Assembly (NCBI RefSeq): GCF_004310285.1
Contig: NZ_SISF01000030.1
Span: 124,001-188,000, forward strand
Direction: 5' to 3'
Source: Agrobacterium cavarae
GTDB taxonomy: Bacteria > Pseudomonadota > Alphaproteobacteria > Rhizobiales > Rhizobiaceae
Length of the DNA stretch: 64,000 bases
The position numbers and the translations under genes were made by a program. This document shows, in pieces, positions 1-8,912 of the stretch. The notes beneath the pieces were generated by a model. The model was not told the origin of the DNA. It saw only the letters and a program-made list of their open reading frames with translations, and did no database searches. Positions within the stretch are counted from its first letter, which is position 1, and each line of letters begins with the position of its first letter.

Positions 1-2
1 CG

Positions 3-350
3 GTCGCAAGCTATCTCGCCTACGCTTTCGAGAAGATGCAAGTGCCCTCCATGCTGCATGCCTCTGTCGGCCAGCTGCAGAGCGCCAATGCAATCCGCCA
101 GGGCGATGTGGTTCTCGCCATCACCTTTGCGCCCTATTCGGCTGAAACGATGGAGATTGTTTCCTCAAGCCGTGCCCGCAAGATTCCGGTCGTGGCGATC
201 ACCGATACGGCCGTCAATCCGCTACGACAATTCGATGCCACAGTACTGACCGTGTCAGAGGTCGATTTCGGTGCATTCCGTTCTCTGTCGGCGACCCTCT
301 GCATCGCGATTGCGCTGGCGGTGGGTGTGGGGACGCACCGACAAAACTGA
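3..350 (+). CDS. iolR: MurR/RpiR-family regulator, C-terminal SIS domain (partial, 5' end outside window)
   Basis: The reading frame is open from the window edge and ends at a TGA at 348-350, leaving about 115 residues. The visible part looks like the sugar-isomerase (SIS) half of an RpiR-type repressor: alternating hydrophobic strands and helices with a GDVVLAITF strand followed by an IPVVAITD strand, typical of SIS folds that bind phosphosugars. The N-terminal helix-turn-helix would lie upstream of the window. It sits directly before iolC in the same direction. In rhizobia and agrobacteria an RpiR-type IolR represses the inositol genes, so the gene symbol is inferred from position and family rather than from the DNA-binding domain, which cannot be seen. 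Confidence 0.75.
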   Translation, partial: VASYLAYAFEKMQVPSMLHASVGQLQSANAIRQGDVVLAITFAPYSAETMEIVSSSRARKIPVVAITDTAVNPLRQFDATVLTVSEVDFGAFRSLSATLCIAIALAVGVGTHRQN

Positions 351-468
351 ATATTCGTGTTGAAAACCGAAAAAATAGAATTTATAGTCCAAATATAAAT
401 GAGGGAGAAAAGTGACGGATACTCAGCTCCGTCCTTTATAGCGCGTGACAGCGCGGAGGAGACAGATC

Positions 469-2391
469 GTGAAGACACTCGATCTCATCACGATCGGCCG
501 CTCGTCGGTCGATCTTTACGGCGCGCAGATCGGCGGACGTCTGGAGGACATGTCCTCCTTCAACAAATACATCGGTGGCTCTCCCACCAACATTGCAGCA
601 GGTGCCGCACGGCTTGGGCTGAAAAGTGCCGTCATTACCCGCGTCGGCGACGAGCACATGGGTCGCTTCATCCGCGAACAGCTGGTGCGCGAAGGCGTCG
701 ATATTCGCGGCGTGCAGACCGACAAGGAGCGCCTGACCGCACTCGTCATTCTCGGCATCCGCGACCAGCAGCAGTTCCCCTTGATCTTCTATCGCGAGAA
801 CTGCGCCGATATGGCGCTGAGCGAAGACGACATCGACCCTGCCTTCATCGCCGAAGCGAACTGCGTCTGCGCCACCGGCACGCATCTTTCGCATCCGCGC
901 ACGGAAGCGGCGGTCTTGAAGGCGCTGCGCCTGGCACGCGACAGCGGCGCGAAGACGGCGCTCGACATCGATTACCGCCCGAACCTCTGGGGTGTGGCTG
1001 GCCATGGTGACGGTGAAAGCCGCTTCGTAGAATCGGCGAAGGTGACGCAGAAGCTGCAATCCACCCTCAACCTCTTCGACCTGATCGTCGGCACCGAGGA
1101 AGAGTTTCACATCGCCGGTGGCTCCACCGATACTCTGGAAGCGCTGCGCGCCGTGCGGGCTGTCTCCAACGCGACGCTCGTCTGCAAGCGCGGACCGATG
1201 GGCGCAGTGGTCTTTCCAGGCGACATTCCAGGCAGTCTCGACGATGGCGAAAGCGGCGAAGGCTTCCCCATCGAAGTCTTCAACGTGCTGGGTGCTGGTG
1301 ATGGCTTCATGGCAGGCCTCTTCCGCGGATGGCTGCGCGGCGAAGACTGGCCGACGACATTGAAATACGCCAATGCCTGCGGCGCTTTCGCCGTGTCGCG
1401 CCATGGCTGCACGCCGGCCTATCCAAGCTGGGAAGAGCTGCAATATTTCTTCCGCACGGGCATTCGCAACAAGGCGCTGCGCAAGGACGACGCGCTGGAA
1501 CAGGTGCATTGGGCCACCAATCGCAAAGGCGACTGGAGCACCATGCGCGTCTTTGCCTTCGATCACCGCATGCAACTGGAAGCCATCGCAAAGGACGTCG
1601 GCGTTGACGACAAGAAGATCGGCTCCTTCAAGGAGCTTTGCCTGAAGGCTGCCCACCAGGTTGCCGATGGAAAGGCCGGTTACGGCATTCTCTGCGATGG
1701 TCGTCTTGGCCGCGATGCTCTCTATCAGGCCGCAGGCTCAGGCCTGTGGATCGGCCGCCCCGCGGAATGGCCGGGCTCGCGCCCATTGACTTTGGAACCG
1801 GATCTTGGACCCGATTGCGGCGGTCTGAACGAATGGCCGGCCGAACATGTGGTCAAGGTGCTATGCTTCTACCATCCGGACGATGACGAGGCGATGCGCG
1901 CCGAGCAGGAAGAGACGGTCTCGCGTCTCTTCACCGCCGCGCGCCGCAACCGGCTGGAATTTCTGCTGGAGGTCATCCCTTCCAAGGTGGCACCGATCGA
2001 TGATGAAACGACTGCCCGCATCATAGACCGCTTCTACGAGATCGGCGTCTATCCAGACTGGTGGAAGCTTGAGCCTTTGAAGAGCGAGGAAGCCTGGCGT
2101 CAGGCGACCGATGCGGTAAAACGTCATGATCCTTACGTTCGTGGCATCGTGGTTCTCGGCCTGGAGGCGCCGCAGAGCGAGTTGGAGGAGAGTTTCAGGC
2201 TGGCGGCAGGCTTCGATCTGGTAAAAGGATTTGCCGTGGGTCGCACGATTTTTGCCGAGGCCGCACGCAACTGGCTTGCGGGCAAGGTGAGTGATGAGGA
2301 GGCGGTTGCCGACATGGCAGCCCGTTATGATGCGCTTTGCCAGATTTGGGACAAGGCGCGCGCCGCGCATGTAAAGGGAGAGGCAGCGTGA
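469..2391 (+). CDS. iolC: 5-dehydro-2-deoxygluconokinase fused to a DUF2090 domain
   Basis: Kinase of myo-inositol catabolism that phosphorylates 5-dehydro-2-deoxy-D-gluconate in the cytoplasm. Residues 1-325 are a PfkB-type sugar kinase, with an N-terminal GRSSVDLYG segment and the C-terminal signature GAGD at 275-278, whose Asp is the catalytic base. Residues from about 335 to 640 form a second domain of the DUF2090/aldolase-like type, carried as a fusion in many Proteobacteria and probably acting on the phosphorylated product (inference). The GTG at 469 is chosen because GGAGGA at 455-460 lies eight bases before it. An upstream GTG at 445 has no good ribosome site. The stop overlaps the iolD start by four bases, implying translational coupling. 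Confidence 0.93.
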   Translation: MKTLDLITIGRSSVDLYGAQIGGRLEDMSSFNKYIGGSPTNIAAGAARLGLKSAVITRVGDEHMGRFIREQLVREGVDIRGVQTDKERLTALVILGIRDQQQFPLIFYRENCADMALSEDDIDPAFIAEANCVCATGTHLSHPRTEAAVLKALRLARDSGAKTALDIDYRPNLWGVAGHGDGESRFVESAKVTQKLQSTLNLFDLIVGTEEEFHIAGGSTDTLEALRAVRAVSNATLVCKRGPMGAVVFPGDIPGSLDDGESGEGFPIEVFNVLGAGDGFMAGLFRGWLRGEDWPTTLKYANACGAFAVSRHGCTPAYPSWEELQYFFRTGIRNKALRKDDALEQVHWATNRKGDWSTMRVFAFDHRMQLEAIAKDVGVDDKKIGSFKELCLKAAHQVADGKAGYGILCDGRLGRDALYQAAGSGLWIGRPAEWPGSRPLTLEPDLGPDCGGLNEWPAEHVVKVLCFYHPDDDEAMRAEQEETVSRLFTAARRNRLEFLLEVIPSKVAPIDDETTARIIDRFYEIGVYPDWWKLEPLKSEEAWRQATDAVKRHDPYVRGIVVLGLEAPQSELEESFRLAAGFDLVKGFAVGRTIFAEAARNWLAGKVSDEEAVADMAARYDALCQIWDKARAAHVKGEAA

Positions 2392-4211
2392 AGACGGTAC
2401 GATTGACGGCGGCACAGGCGCTTGTGCGTTACCTGGCAGCCCAAATGAATGAGGATGGCGAGCCTTACATCGCCGGCGTCTGGGCGATCTTCGGCCACGG
2501 CAACGTTGCCGGCATGGGGGAGGCCCTTTACGGCATCCGCGAGGAACTGCCGACCTATCGCGGCCAGAACGAGCAATCCATGGCGCATGCGGCGATTGCC
2601 TACACCAAGCAACTTGGCCGCCGCCGGACGATGGCGGTTACCTCTTCCATCGGTCCCGGCGCATTGAACATGGTAACGGCTGCCGCCCTTGCGCATGTGA
2701 ACCGTCTGCCCGTCCTGCTGATCCCCGGCGATGTCTTCGCCAATCGTGGGCCGGATCCGGTGCTTCAGCAGATCGAAGACTTCAACGACGGTACGGTCTC
2801 GGCCAATGACTGCTTCAAGCCCGTCAGCCGCTATTTCGACCGGATCATGCGCCCCGAACAGCTTCTGACCGCATTGCCACGCGCCTTCCGCACCATGACG
2901 GACCCCGCCGATTGCGGTCCTGTGACACTCTCTTTCTGCCAGGATGTGCAGGCGGAAGCCTATGATTATCCGGAAAGCTTCTTCGACAAAAAGGTCTGGC
3001 GCCAGCGCCGCCCCGAGCCCGACAAAGCCGAACTCAAAGAAGCGATCGTAGCCCTTAAGGCCGCGAAGAACCCGATCATCGTCGCAGGCGGCGGCGTGCA
3101 TTTTTCCGGCGCGACAGAGGCTCTGAAAAGCTTCGCCGAGCGTCACTCCATTCCCGTCATCGAAACCCAGGCGGGCAAATCCGCGCTTGCCTGGGATCAC
3201 GAGATGAATTTCGGTCCCGCCGGTGTGACGGGCGCGTCGAGCGCCAATGCGATTGCCGAAAAGGCCGATCTCGTCTTCGGTGTCGGAACCCGTTTTCAGG
3301 ATTTCACCACCGGCTCCTGGGCGCTTTTCAAGAACCCGGCGCGCAAACTGCTCGCACTCAACGTCCAAGCCTATGACAGCGCCAAGCACGATGCGATCAG
3401 CCTGACGGCCGATGCGAAAGTCGGCCTGGAAAAACTGACCGAAGCCTTGGGCAGCCACCGCTTTTCCGCACCCGATGTAAGCCTGAAACAGGACTGGTTC
3501 GCCAAGGCCGACGCCGTGACCGCGGCACCGAAGGAGGCCAACAGCCAGCCGACGGATATGCAGGTGATCGGCGCGGTACAGCGCGCCTCGCGCGACAATA
3601 CCGTCGTCATGTGTGCGGCAGGCACCATGCCTGGAGAGCTGCACCAGCTGTGGAAGGCGAAGCTGCCGCTTTCCTACCACATGGAATATGGCTTCTCCTG
3701 CATGGGTTACGAGATTGCCGGTGGCCTCGGCATCAAGATGGCAGAGCCCGAGCGCGACGTGATCGTCATGGTGGGCGATGGCTCCTACATGATGATGAAT
3801 TCGGAGCTTGCCACTGCCGTTGCCATGGGCGTGAAGATCACCGTCGTCATCACCGACAATCGCGGCTATGGCTGCATCAACCGGCTGCAGATGGGCACCG
3901 GCGGGGCAGAGTTCAACAATCTCTACGCCCACACCAACCAGAAGAACCCGATCGCCATCGATTTCACCGCGCATGCAGCCAGTATGGGCGCGGATGCGCA
4001 CAAGGTCTCGACAATCGCCGAACTCGAAACGGCACTCGATGCAGCCCGCAGCGCGGATGTTCCGACCGTGATCGTCATCGATACCGATCCCTATCCGACA
4101 CCGGATGCCGGGGGATACTGGTGGGATGTCGCCGTGCCGGAAGTCTCCGAACGCAATGAAGTCAAACAGGCTCGTGTAGCCTATGAATCCGCACTGAAAG
4201 AAAGACGCTGA
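2388..4211 (+). CDS. iolD: 3D-(3,5/4)-trihydroxycyclohexane-1,2-dione hydrolase
   Basis: Thiamine-diphosphate enzyme that opens the cyclohexane ring of the inosose dehydration product to give 5-deoxy-glucuronate. About 607 residues, the normal length for IolD. The N-terminal ThDP-binding domain carries the catalytic Glu region around [13 protein letters not shown]. The C-terminal domain has the GDG motif at 463-465 and DN at 490-491, the metal/ThDP-binding pair. The start is the GTG that overlaps the iolC stop (GTGA), with AAGGGAGAG just upstream. An alternative in-frame ATG at 2337 lies inside iolC and lacks a ribosome site. Second gene of the iolCDEB operon. Confidence 0.95.
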   Translation: MKTVRLTAAQALVRYLAAQMNEDGEPYIAGVWAIFGHGNVAGMGEALYGIREELPTYRGQNEQSMAHAAIAYTKQLGRRRTMAVTSSIGPGALNMVTAAALAHVNRLPVLLIPGDVFANRGPDPVLQQIEDFNDGTVSANDCFKPVSRYFDRIMRPEQLLTALPRAFRTMTDPADCGPVTLSFCQDVQAEAYDYPESFFDKKVWRQRRPEPDKAELKEAIVALKAAKNPIIVAGGGVHFSGATEALKSFAERHSIPVIETQAGKSALAWDHEMNFGPAGVTGASSANAIAEKADLVFGVGTRFQDFTTGSWALFKNPARKLLALNVQAYDSAKHDAISLTADAKVGLEKLTEALGSHRFSAPDVSLKQDWFAKADAVTAAPKEANSQPTDMQVIGAVQRASRDNTVVMCAAGTMPGELHQLWKAKLPLSYHMEYGFSCMGYEIAGGLGIKMAEPERDVIVMVGDGSYMMMNSELATAVAMGVKITVVITDNRGYGCINRLQMGTGGAEFNNLYAHTNQKNPIAIDFTAHAASMGADAHKVSTIAELETALDAARSADVPTVIVIDTDPYPTPDAGGYWWDVAVPEVSERNEVKQARVAYESALKERR

Positions 4212-4213
4212 TC

Positions 4214-5113
4214 ATGATCCTTTACGGTACAAATCCCATCGCCTGGAGCAATGACGACGACCGCACGCTCGGCGCTCATATCAGCCTCGAGCAGTGCCTG
4301 GACGAAACCTCCAAGATCGGCTTCGACGGCATCGAGAAAGGCCACAAGTTCCCGCAGGAACCGGAAGGCCTCAAGGCCGTGCTGGAGCCCCGCAAGCTGC
4401 GCTACGTCTCCGGCTGGCATTCGCTCAACCTTCTGACCAATTCCATCGAAGACGAGAAGGCCGCCATGCAGCCCGCCCTCGACCTTTTGAAGGCGATGGG
4501 CTCCAAGGTCATCATCGTCTGCGAAACCTCCAACGCCATCCACGGCGAGGATGCAAAGCCGGTCAACGACCGCCCGACGCTCGCCGACAGCGAATGGAAG
4601 CGCTTTGGCGAAGGCGTGGAAGCGCTGGCGAAACACGCGGCCGATCAGGGCGTCGCGCTCGTCTATCACCATCACATGGGCACGATCGTCGAGAGCGAAG
4701 ACGAGATCGACCGGCTGATGGAGAACACTGGCCCGCACGCCAAGCTGCTGCTCGATACCGGCCATTGCCTTTTTGGTGGCGGCAATCCGGAGCGGCTGGC
4801 GAAGAAACATATGGGTCGCGTCGGCCATATCCACGCCAAGAACGTGCGTCCGGTCATCGCCAAGCAGGTTCGCGACGAAAGCCTCTCCTTCCTCGAAGGT
4901 GTGCGCCGTGGCGTCTTCACCGTTCCCGGCGATAGCGAGGGTGGCGTCGATTTCCTTCCCGTTCTCAAGATTGCTGCAGAGCATGGCTACAGCGGCTGGC
5001 TGGTTATCGAGGCCGAGCAGGATCCGGATGTCCGCAATCCTTTTGAATATCAGAGCCTTGGCCTGAAATCGTTGCGCGCCTTCGCACGCGAAGCAGGCCT
5101 GGATAAAGGCTGA
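4214..5113 (+). CDS. iolE: myo-inosose-2 dehydratase
   Basis: Cytoplasmic dehydratase of the xylose-isomerase-like TIM-barrel family. It converts 2-keto-myo-inositol to the diketone used by IolD. The 299-residue length is usual. Metal and substrate residues are suggested by [10 protein letters not shown] (around 155-165), [12 protein letters not shown] and HIHAKNVRP, the Glu/Asp/His pattern of this family. It begins two bases after the iolD stop, so the genes are almost certainly cotranscribed and coupled. Confidence 0.95.
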   Translation: MILYGTNPIAWSNDDDRTLGAHISLEQCLDETSKIGFDGIEKGHKFPQEPEGLKAVLEPRKLRYVSGWHSLNLLTNSIEDEKAAMQPALDLLKAMGSKVIIVCETSNAIHGEDAKPVNDRPTLADSEWKRFGEGVEALAKHAADQGVALVYHHHMGTIVESEDEIDRLMENTGPHAKLLLDTGHCLFGGGNPERLAKKHMGRVGHIHAKNVRPVIAKQVRDESLSFLEGVRRGVFTVPGDSEGGVDFLPVLKIAAEHGYSGWLVIEAEQDPDVRNPFEYQSLGLKSLRAFAREAGLDKG

Positions 5114-5129
5114 ACAGAAAGGTCAAGAC

Positions 5130-5939
5130 ATGGCAGATCTGCTGCGCAAACCCACCGGCCCATCCGGCAAGGTTCATGACATCACGCCGGAAAGCGCCAA
5201 TTGGGGCTATGTGGGCTTCGGGCTCTACCACCTGAAGCCTGGCGAAACCGCAACCGAACAAACCGGCGAGACGGAGGTCATTCTCGTTCTCGTCGAGGGC
5301 AAGGCGGAAATCTCGTCGGAAGACAAGAATTTCGGCGAACTCGGCGACCGCATGAATGTCTTCGAGCGCAAGCCGCCGCATTGCGTCTATATCCCGGCGG
5401 GCTCTTCCTGGACCGTTACGGCAACCACTGACTGCACGCTTGGTGTGTGCACGGCACCCGCAAAGCCAGGCCGTGAGGCGCAAGTCATTGGACCGGCGGG
5501 AATTACTCTGGCGGAGCGCGGCAAGGGCGGGAACACGCGTTACATCTTCCCTATCGCCATGGAAGATCGCGACGTGGCCGACAGCCTGCTGGTCACGGAA
5601 GTCTTCACCCCATCCGGCCACTGGTCCTCCTACCCGCCGCACCGGCACGACGAGGACAACTATCCGGAAATGACCTATCTGGAGGAGACCTACTACCACC
5701 GCCTCAATCCGGAGCGGGGCTTCGGCTTCCAGCGTGTCTTCACCGAAGACGGCTCGCTGGACGAGACCATGGCCGTCTCAAGCGGCGATGTGGTGCTGGT
5801 ACCGAAGGGGCATCACCCCTGCGGCTCTCCCTATGGCTATGAGATGTATTATCTAAACGTCATGGCTGGCCCGATGCGCAAATGGCGCTTCCAGAACCAC
5901 CCGGATCACGACTGGATTTTCAAGCGCGACAATCCATAA
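5130..5939 (+). CDS. iolB: 5-deoxy-glucuronate isomerase
   Basis: Isomerase turning 5-deoxy-D-glucuronate into 5-dehydro-2-deoxy-D-gluconate, the IolC substrate. The 269-residue protein is a double-cupin fold of the KduI/IolB family. Candidate metal ligands are the PPHRHDEDNYPEMTYLEE segment around 170-187 and a later His in PKGHHPCGSPYGYEMYYLN. Last gene of the iolCDEB operon, 16 bases after iolE with AGAAAGG before the ATG, and followed within 25 bases by a strong terminator. Confidence 0.95.
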   Translation: MADLLRKPTGPSGKVHDITPESANWGYVGFGLYHLKPGETATEQTGETEVILVLVEGKAEISSEDKNFGELGDRMNVFERKPPHCVYIPAGSSWTVTATTDCTLGVCTAPAKPGREAQVIGPAGITLAERGKGGNTRYIFPIAMEDRDVADSLLVTEVFTPSGHWSSYPPHRHDEDNYPEMTYLEETYYHRLNPERGFGFQRVFTEDGSLDETMAVSSGDVVLVPKGHHPCGSPYGYEMYYLNVMAGPMRKWRFQNHPDHDWIFKRDNP

Positions 5940-5960
5940 ACGCGCAATCTCTGCCTGAAA

Positions 5961-5998
5961 AAAAACGCTCGCACCGAGACAACGATGCGAGCGTTTTT
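5961..5998. terminator. bidirectional rho-independent terminator between iolB and idhA
   Basis: AAAAACGCTCGCA at 5961-5973 pairs perfectly with TGCGAGCGTTTTT at 5986-5998 around a 12-base loop. The A-run and T-run flank the GC stem on both sides, so the hairpin can end the iol transcript from the left and the idhA transcript from the right. It lies between two convergent genes, as expected. Confidence 0.9.
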
Positions 5999-6014
5999 AT
6001 TGGTCAAAATCCGA

Positions 6015-7007
6015 TCAGACGATTTGAACAGGCTTGCCTGTTTGCCAGCTTTCGGTGGCGGCATCCGCCAATTTCTGCGCCTGCAGACCGTCGAAACCGC
6101 TGGGACGCGGCGCGGTATTGCCAGCATCGACCGCGTCGATGAAGGTGTTGATCTCGTTGGCATAGGCCTGGGCGTAGCGCTCGATGAAGAAGTTCTGCAC
6201 CGGATCGCCGGCAATGCCGTTGGCGTTCCACAATTCGACGCTCGAATTCTGGATGTTGCGGGCCGAGAGCATGCCGGTCGAGCCATGCACTTCGATGCGC
6301 TGGTCGTAGCCGTAAGTGGCGCGGCGGGAATTGGTGATCACTGCGATCCGTCCCGATGCCGTCTGCATCTGCACGGCCGCGGTATCCACATCGCCTTCTT
6401 CGCCGATCGCCTTGTCCACCAGCGCGGAGCCGAGCGCGTTGACGACCACGAACTCTTCACCCATCAGGAAGCGGGCCATATCGAAGTCGTGGATCATCAT
6501 GTCACGGAAGAGACCGCCGGAGGACTTCACATAGCTTGCTGGCGGCGGGTTGGGATCGCGGCTGATGATGGTGACGATCTCGATCTCTCCGACATCGCCA
6601 TTGCGCAGGCGCTGCTCGACCATCGAGAAGTTGGTATCGAAGCGGCGATTGAAGCCGATCATCAGCGTGGATTTGTTCTGCTCGACCACATCCAGGCACT
6701 GATGGATGCGATCGACCGAAAGCGATACCGGCTTTTCGCACAGGATATGCTTGCCAGCTTTGGATGCCGCCTCGATCAGATCGGCATGGCTTGGCGTCGG
6801 AGTGGCGATCAGCACGGCATCGACATCCGATGCGGCGATAATCTCTTCAACGGATGCGACCCGCGCGCCCGTCTGTAGCGCCAGTTGCTCCGCCGCCGCA
6901 GGAAAGGCATCCGCGACATAGGCAAGCTTTGCCTTGGGATTGGCGGCAATCGTTGCCGCATGGACCTTGCCAATACGGCCCGCACCCAGCACACCGAACC
7001 TGATCAT
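6015..7007 (-). CDS. idhA: myo-inositol 2-dehydrogenase
   Basis: NAD-dependent enzyme for the first step of inositol catabolism, oxidising myo-inositol to 2-keto-myo-inositol (inosose) for IolE. Gfo/Idh/MocA family, 330 residues. The Rossmann motif GAGRIG is at 8-13, the conserved CEKP at 90-93 supplies the catalytic Lys92, and MIHDFDMARF around 171-180 carries the catalytic His/Asp pair. It converges on iolB across a shared terminator, so it has its own promoter in the 250 bases upstream of 7007. A TGGAAATTCCA palindrome at 7138-7148 there is a weak candidate operator; I could not find the same site ahead of iolC. Confidence 0.93.
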   Translation of the reverse strand: MIRFGVLGAGRIGKVHAATIAANPKAKLAYVADAFPAAAEQLALQTGARVASVEEIIAASDVDAVLIATPTPSHADLIEAASKAGKHILCEKPVSLSVDRIHQCLDVVEQNKSTLMIGFNRRFDTNFSMVEQRLRNGDVGEIEIVTIISRDPNPPPASYVKSSGGLFRDMMIHDFDMARFLMGEEFVVVNALGSALVDKAIGEEGDVDTAAVQMQTASGRIAVITNSRRATYGYDQRIEVHGSTGMLSARNIQNSSVELWNANGIAGDPVQNFFIERYAQAYANEINTFIDAVDAGNTAPRPSGFDGLQAQKLADAATESWQTGKPVQIV

Positions 7008-7262
7008 TTCATTTGCTCCACGCTAAACTCCTCCTTGGGACGGCCACTTCCGAAGAAGCAGGTCGCGCCCTGTCACCATCCGATCTTCTGTCGATGACGA
7101 TCGATGAGACCCTAGCTCAAGCCAAGGCGAAATCAAGTGGAAATTCCATTAGAATCCTCAGTGAAATATTTATTCTATTCCTGCTTGGCTCGTGGTGTGT
7201 CGGACACTTATCGGATCACATGGAGAGCGCTGACTTGAGGGATCTAGGCACTCTATAGCGCC
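7008..7262. other. intergenic region between idhA and the receiver-like gene
   Basis: No credible coding sequence. It must hold the idhA promoter, read leftwards. The short palindrome TGGAAATTCCA lies at 7138-7148, about 130 bases upstream of the idhA start. The small open frame crossing this stretch has no ribosome site and no recognisable protein features. Confidence 0.5.
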
Positions 7263-7646
7263 TCAATGTGTGGAGCCGCGGCTCTGGGCCGCAAGCGCGG
7301 AAACGATGTGCCTGATTTCAGCTTTAGCGTCCGAGAGCACAAACGAACCATGGTGGTGAGTGAGGGCGCTGGGGGGAACGAAAAAAATGTAAGGGATTGC
7401 TCTGCTGTCCAAGTCCGCCATCAAAGGCAGCATCAATTCGGCTCCGTATCGCGCATCAATGACTGCGCCGCTGAAATGCCAATCATGATCATGGACTGAC
7501 GTCGCGGCGTAAGGACCTTGCAAAACCATCGACGCTTCAGACCATGCAGACTTGATTGCGGGCGTGAGCGTGTCGCTTTTGCCGAAGACGGCTATCGTCA
7601 AACGTCCGTTCGTCCCCAAGCGCTGCTCCGCGGTCGTTTTGGTCAT
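7263..7646 (-). CDS. degenerate response-regulator receiver-like protein
   Basis: 127-residue single-domain protein. The layout resembles an alpha/beta receiver fold: strand LTIAVFGKS, a helix, strand GAVIDARYGAELMLPL with Asp64 where the phospho-acceptor would be, then a RAIPYIFFVPP strand resembling the IPFVFATG region of receivers. The acidic pair that normally follows the first strand is absent, and no clear Lys follows the last strand, so ordinary Mg-dependent phosphorylation is doubtful. The ATG at 7646 is chosen because AAGGGA lies eight bases upstream. The longer frame reaching 7754 has no ribosome site. It is divergent from the small gene at 7806. Function unknown. Confidence 0.65.
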   Translation of the reverse strand: MTKTTAEQRLGTNGRLTIAVFGKSDTLTPAIKSAWSEASMVLQGPYAATSVHDHDWHFSGAVIDARYGAELMLPLMADLDSRAIPYIFFVPPSALTHHHGSFVLSDAKAEIRHIVSALAAQSRGSTH

Positions 7647-7733
7647 ATAGCAGTCCCTTGCATCCACCGATAATCGACTCGCCCTTCCGGCCCGTGGACG
7701 ATCGTCATGTCCATCCGTCTTCCCGTCCCTTGA

Positions 7734-7758
7734 GGAACCGAACTGCGCAAACACGGTT
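7734..7758 (+). promoter_or_regulatory. EcfG-type promoter candidate (GGAAC-N16-GGTT)
   Basis: GGAAC at 7734-7738, a 16-base spacer and GGTT at 7755-7758. It faces the small gene that starts at 7806, leaving a leader of about 40 bases. The general-stress ECF sigma factors of alphaproteobacteria (EcfG/RpoE2) use GGAAC-N16/17-CGTT-like promoters; here the last box has G in place of C. Confidence 0.6.
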
Positions 7759-7805
7759 TGGGCACATCACAAAATTGAATGTGAGCCTATCGGGAGGAAA
7801 AAATC

Positions 7806-8024
7806 ATGAGCAATGACACGGTATTGATGCCCCATGAGCGCGGTTGGGCTGTGCTGCACAATGGCATGCTGACGAAGGTCTATCCAAGCCGTCATCTGGC
7901 AATGCAGAAGCTCAAGGACGAGATGAGCCGGCGCTCACTCAAGAACCAAAGGACGAATCAGAGCGAGCCCACCCATACCCCGCGGCGACAGGAAAGCGCC
8001 GTGCAAAGACGCGATCAAGCATAG
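7806..8024 (+). CDS. small conserved-looking protein of unknown function
   Basis: 72 residues, with an excellent ribosome site (GGGAGGA about eight bases before the ATG). The N-terminal half, GWAVLHNGMLTKVYPSRHLA, looks like a compact beta-beta-alpha unit similar to small DUF2188-like domains. The C-terminal 30 residues are basic, polar and probably disordered. An EcfG-type promoter candidate lies upstream, which suggests induction in stationary phase or stress. No enzymatic motif is visible. Confidence 0.7.
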   Translation: MSNDTVLMPHERGWAVLHNGMLTKVYPSRHLAMQKLKDEMSRRSLKNQRTNQSEPTHTPRRQESAVQRRDQA

Positions 8025-8091
8025 AGCTTCTGATTGACCCTCCGTTCCAGGATGAGGACGAAAGCATTCCCTCATCTTAAAAAACAACGCC

Positions 8092-8116
8092 GGAACCTCA
8101 TCCGCCCTCCAGCGTT
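8092..8116 (+). promoter_or_regulatory. EcfG-type promoter candidate (GGAAC-N16-CGTT) for the cox cluster
   Basis: GGAAC at 8092-8096, a 16-base spacer and CGTT at 8113-8116, an exact match to the alphaproteobacterial EcfG consensus. Transcription would begin near 8122 and enter ctaG. The left arm of the 8101-8156 inverted repeat lies inside the spacer, so it would be absent from this transcript. Confidence 0.65.
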
Positions 8117-8164
8117 CGACCCCTGATGCCTCTGCATCGCTTCAATGGAGGGCGGACGGATTTT
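8101..8164 (+). terminator. inverted repeat followed by a T-run, probable terminator of the 7806 gene
   Basis: TCCGCCCTCCA at 8101-8111 is the perfect reverse complement of TGGAGGGCGGA at 8146-8156, with a 34-base loop, followed by GGATTTTT at 8157-8164. Reading from upstream this would work as a terminator. It overlaps both the EcfG-type promoter and the first possible ctaG start codon. The long loop makes it weaker than a compact hairpin. Confidence 0.5.
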
Positions 8165-8912
8165 TGGGGTGAACCAACCAGTTCCTTATTGCGGTCCTGC
8201 ACCGCTGCCATCGCAAGTCTGGGGTGCTTGGAACTTAGACCCCTTTGCTCTGGCGGTCGTTGTCGCGCTGACGATGCTGTCGGCGCTTTCGCTTCATAGA
8301 CACCGAATATGGATTGCGACGGCCGTTTTCGCCGTATCCACCCTTCTTTTGATTTCACCGCTTTGCGCTCTGACCACCGCGCTGTTTTCCGTGCGGGTGA
8401 CCCATCACTTCATCTTGATGACAGTGCTTGCTCCGCTTCTCACCACGGTCTTCCGGACGAGAAGCGCTGTTTCCAGCCGCCTGCCACCGGAGATGGCGTT
8501 CATCTTTCACACTTTGATCTTCTGGTTCTGGCATATTCCGCCGGGCTATGCCTTCGCGCTGAATGGCATGATCCCCTATTGGATCATGCAGGCAGGCCTT
8601 CTTGCCAGTGCCATCTGGCTATGGGCGATCCTGCTGTCTCCGAGAACCAGTGTCTTCACTGCCGTTGCCCTGGCTCTTGCGACCGTTGCGCAGATGGGCA
8701 TGCTTGCGGCGATCCTGACGCTCTCGCGCGCGCCGCTTTTCGCCGCACATCTCGATACGACACAAGCCTTCGGCCTCGAGCCGCTTCAGGACCAGCAGCT
8801 TGCCGGCGTCATCATGTGGACGGTGGGCCTGCTACCCTATCTCATTGTGGCATTGATCCGCCTTTATCGCGGTGTCGCTAGCCGGGATGGCAAGGGCAGC
8901 TGGCAATGGTGA
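8145..8912 (+). CDS. ctaG: cytochrome c oxidase assembly protein, CtaG (caa3) family
   Basis: Polytopic membrane protein of about 255 residues with roughly seven hydrophobic segments, of the CtaG_Caa3 type linked to copper/oxidase maturation. Recognisable features are HHFILMTVLAPLL after the second or third helix and FHTLIFWFWHIPP mid-protein, with the conserved His residues of this family. The start is uncertain. The ATG at 8145 has no ribosome site and lies within the inverted repeat. The in-frame GTG at 8169, giving MNQPVPYCG, follows the repeat and may be the true start. The stop overlaps the next gene by seven bases. It opens the oxidase cluster. Confidence 0.85.
   Translation: MEGGRIFGVNQPVPYCGPAPLPSQVWGAWNLDPFALAVVVALTMLSALSLHRHRIWIATAVFAVSTLLLISPLCALTTALFSVRVTHHFILMTVLAPLLTTVFRTRSAVSSRLPPEMAFIFHTLIFWFWHIPPGYAFALNGMIPYWIMQAGLLASAIWLWAILLSPRTSVFTAVALALATVAQMGMLAAILTLSRAPLFAAHLDTTQAFGLEPLQDQQLAGVIMWTVGLLPYLIVALIRLYRGVASRDGKGSWQW

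Noticed and set aside
7138..7148. TGGAAATTCCA palindrome as an IolR operator
   Set aside because: No matching site was found ahead of iolC, so it is mentioned only as a weak candidate under idhA.
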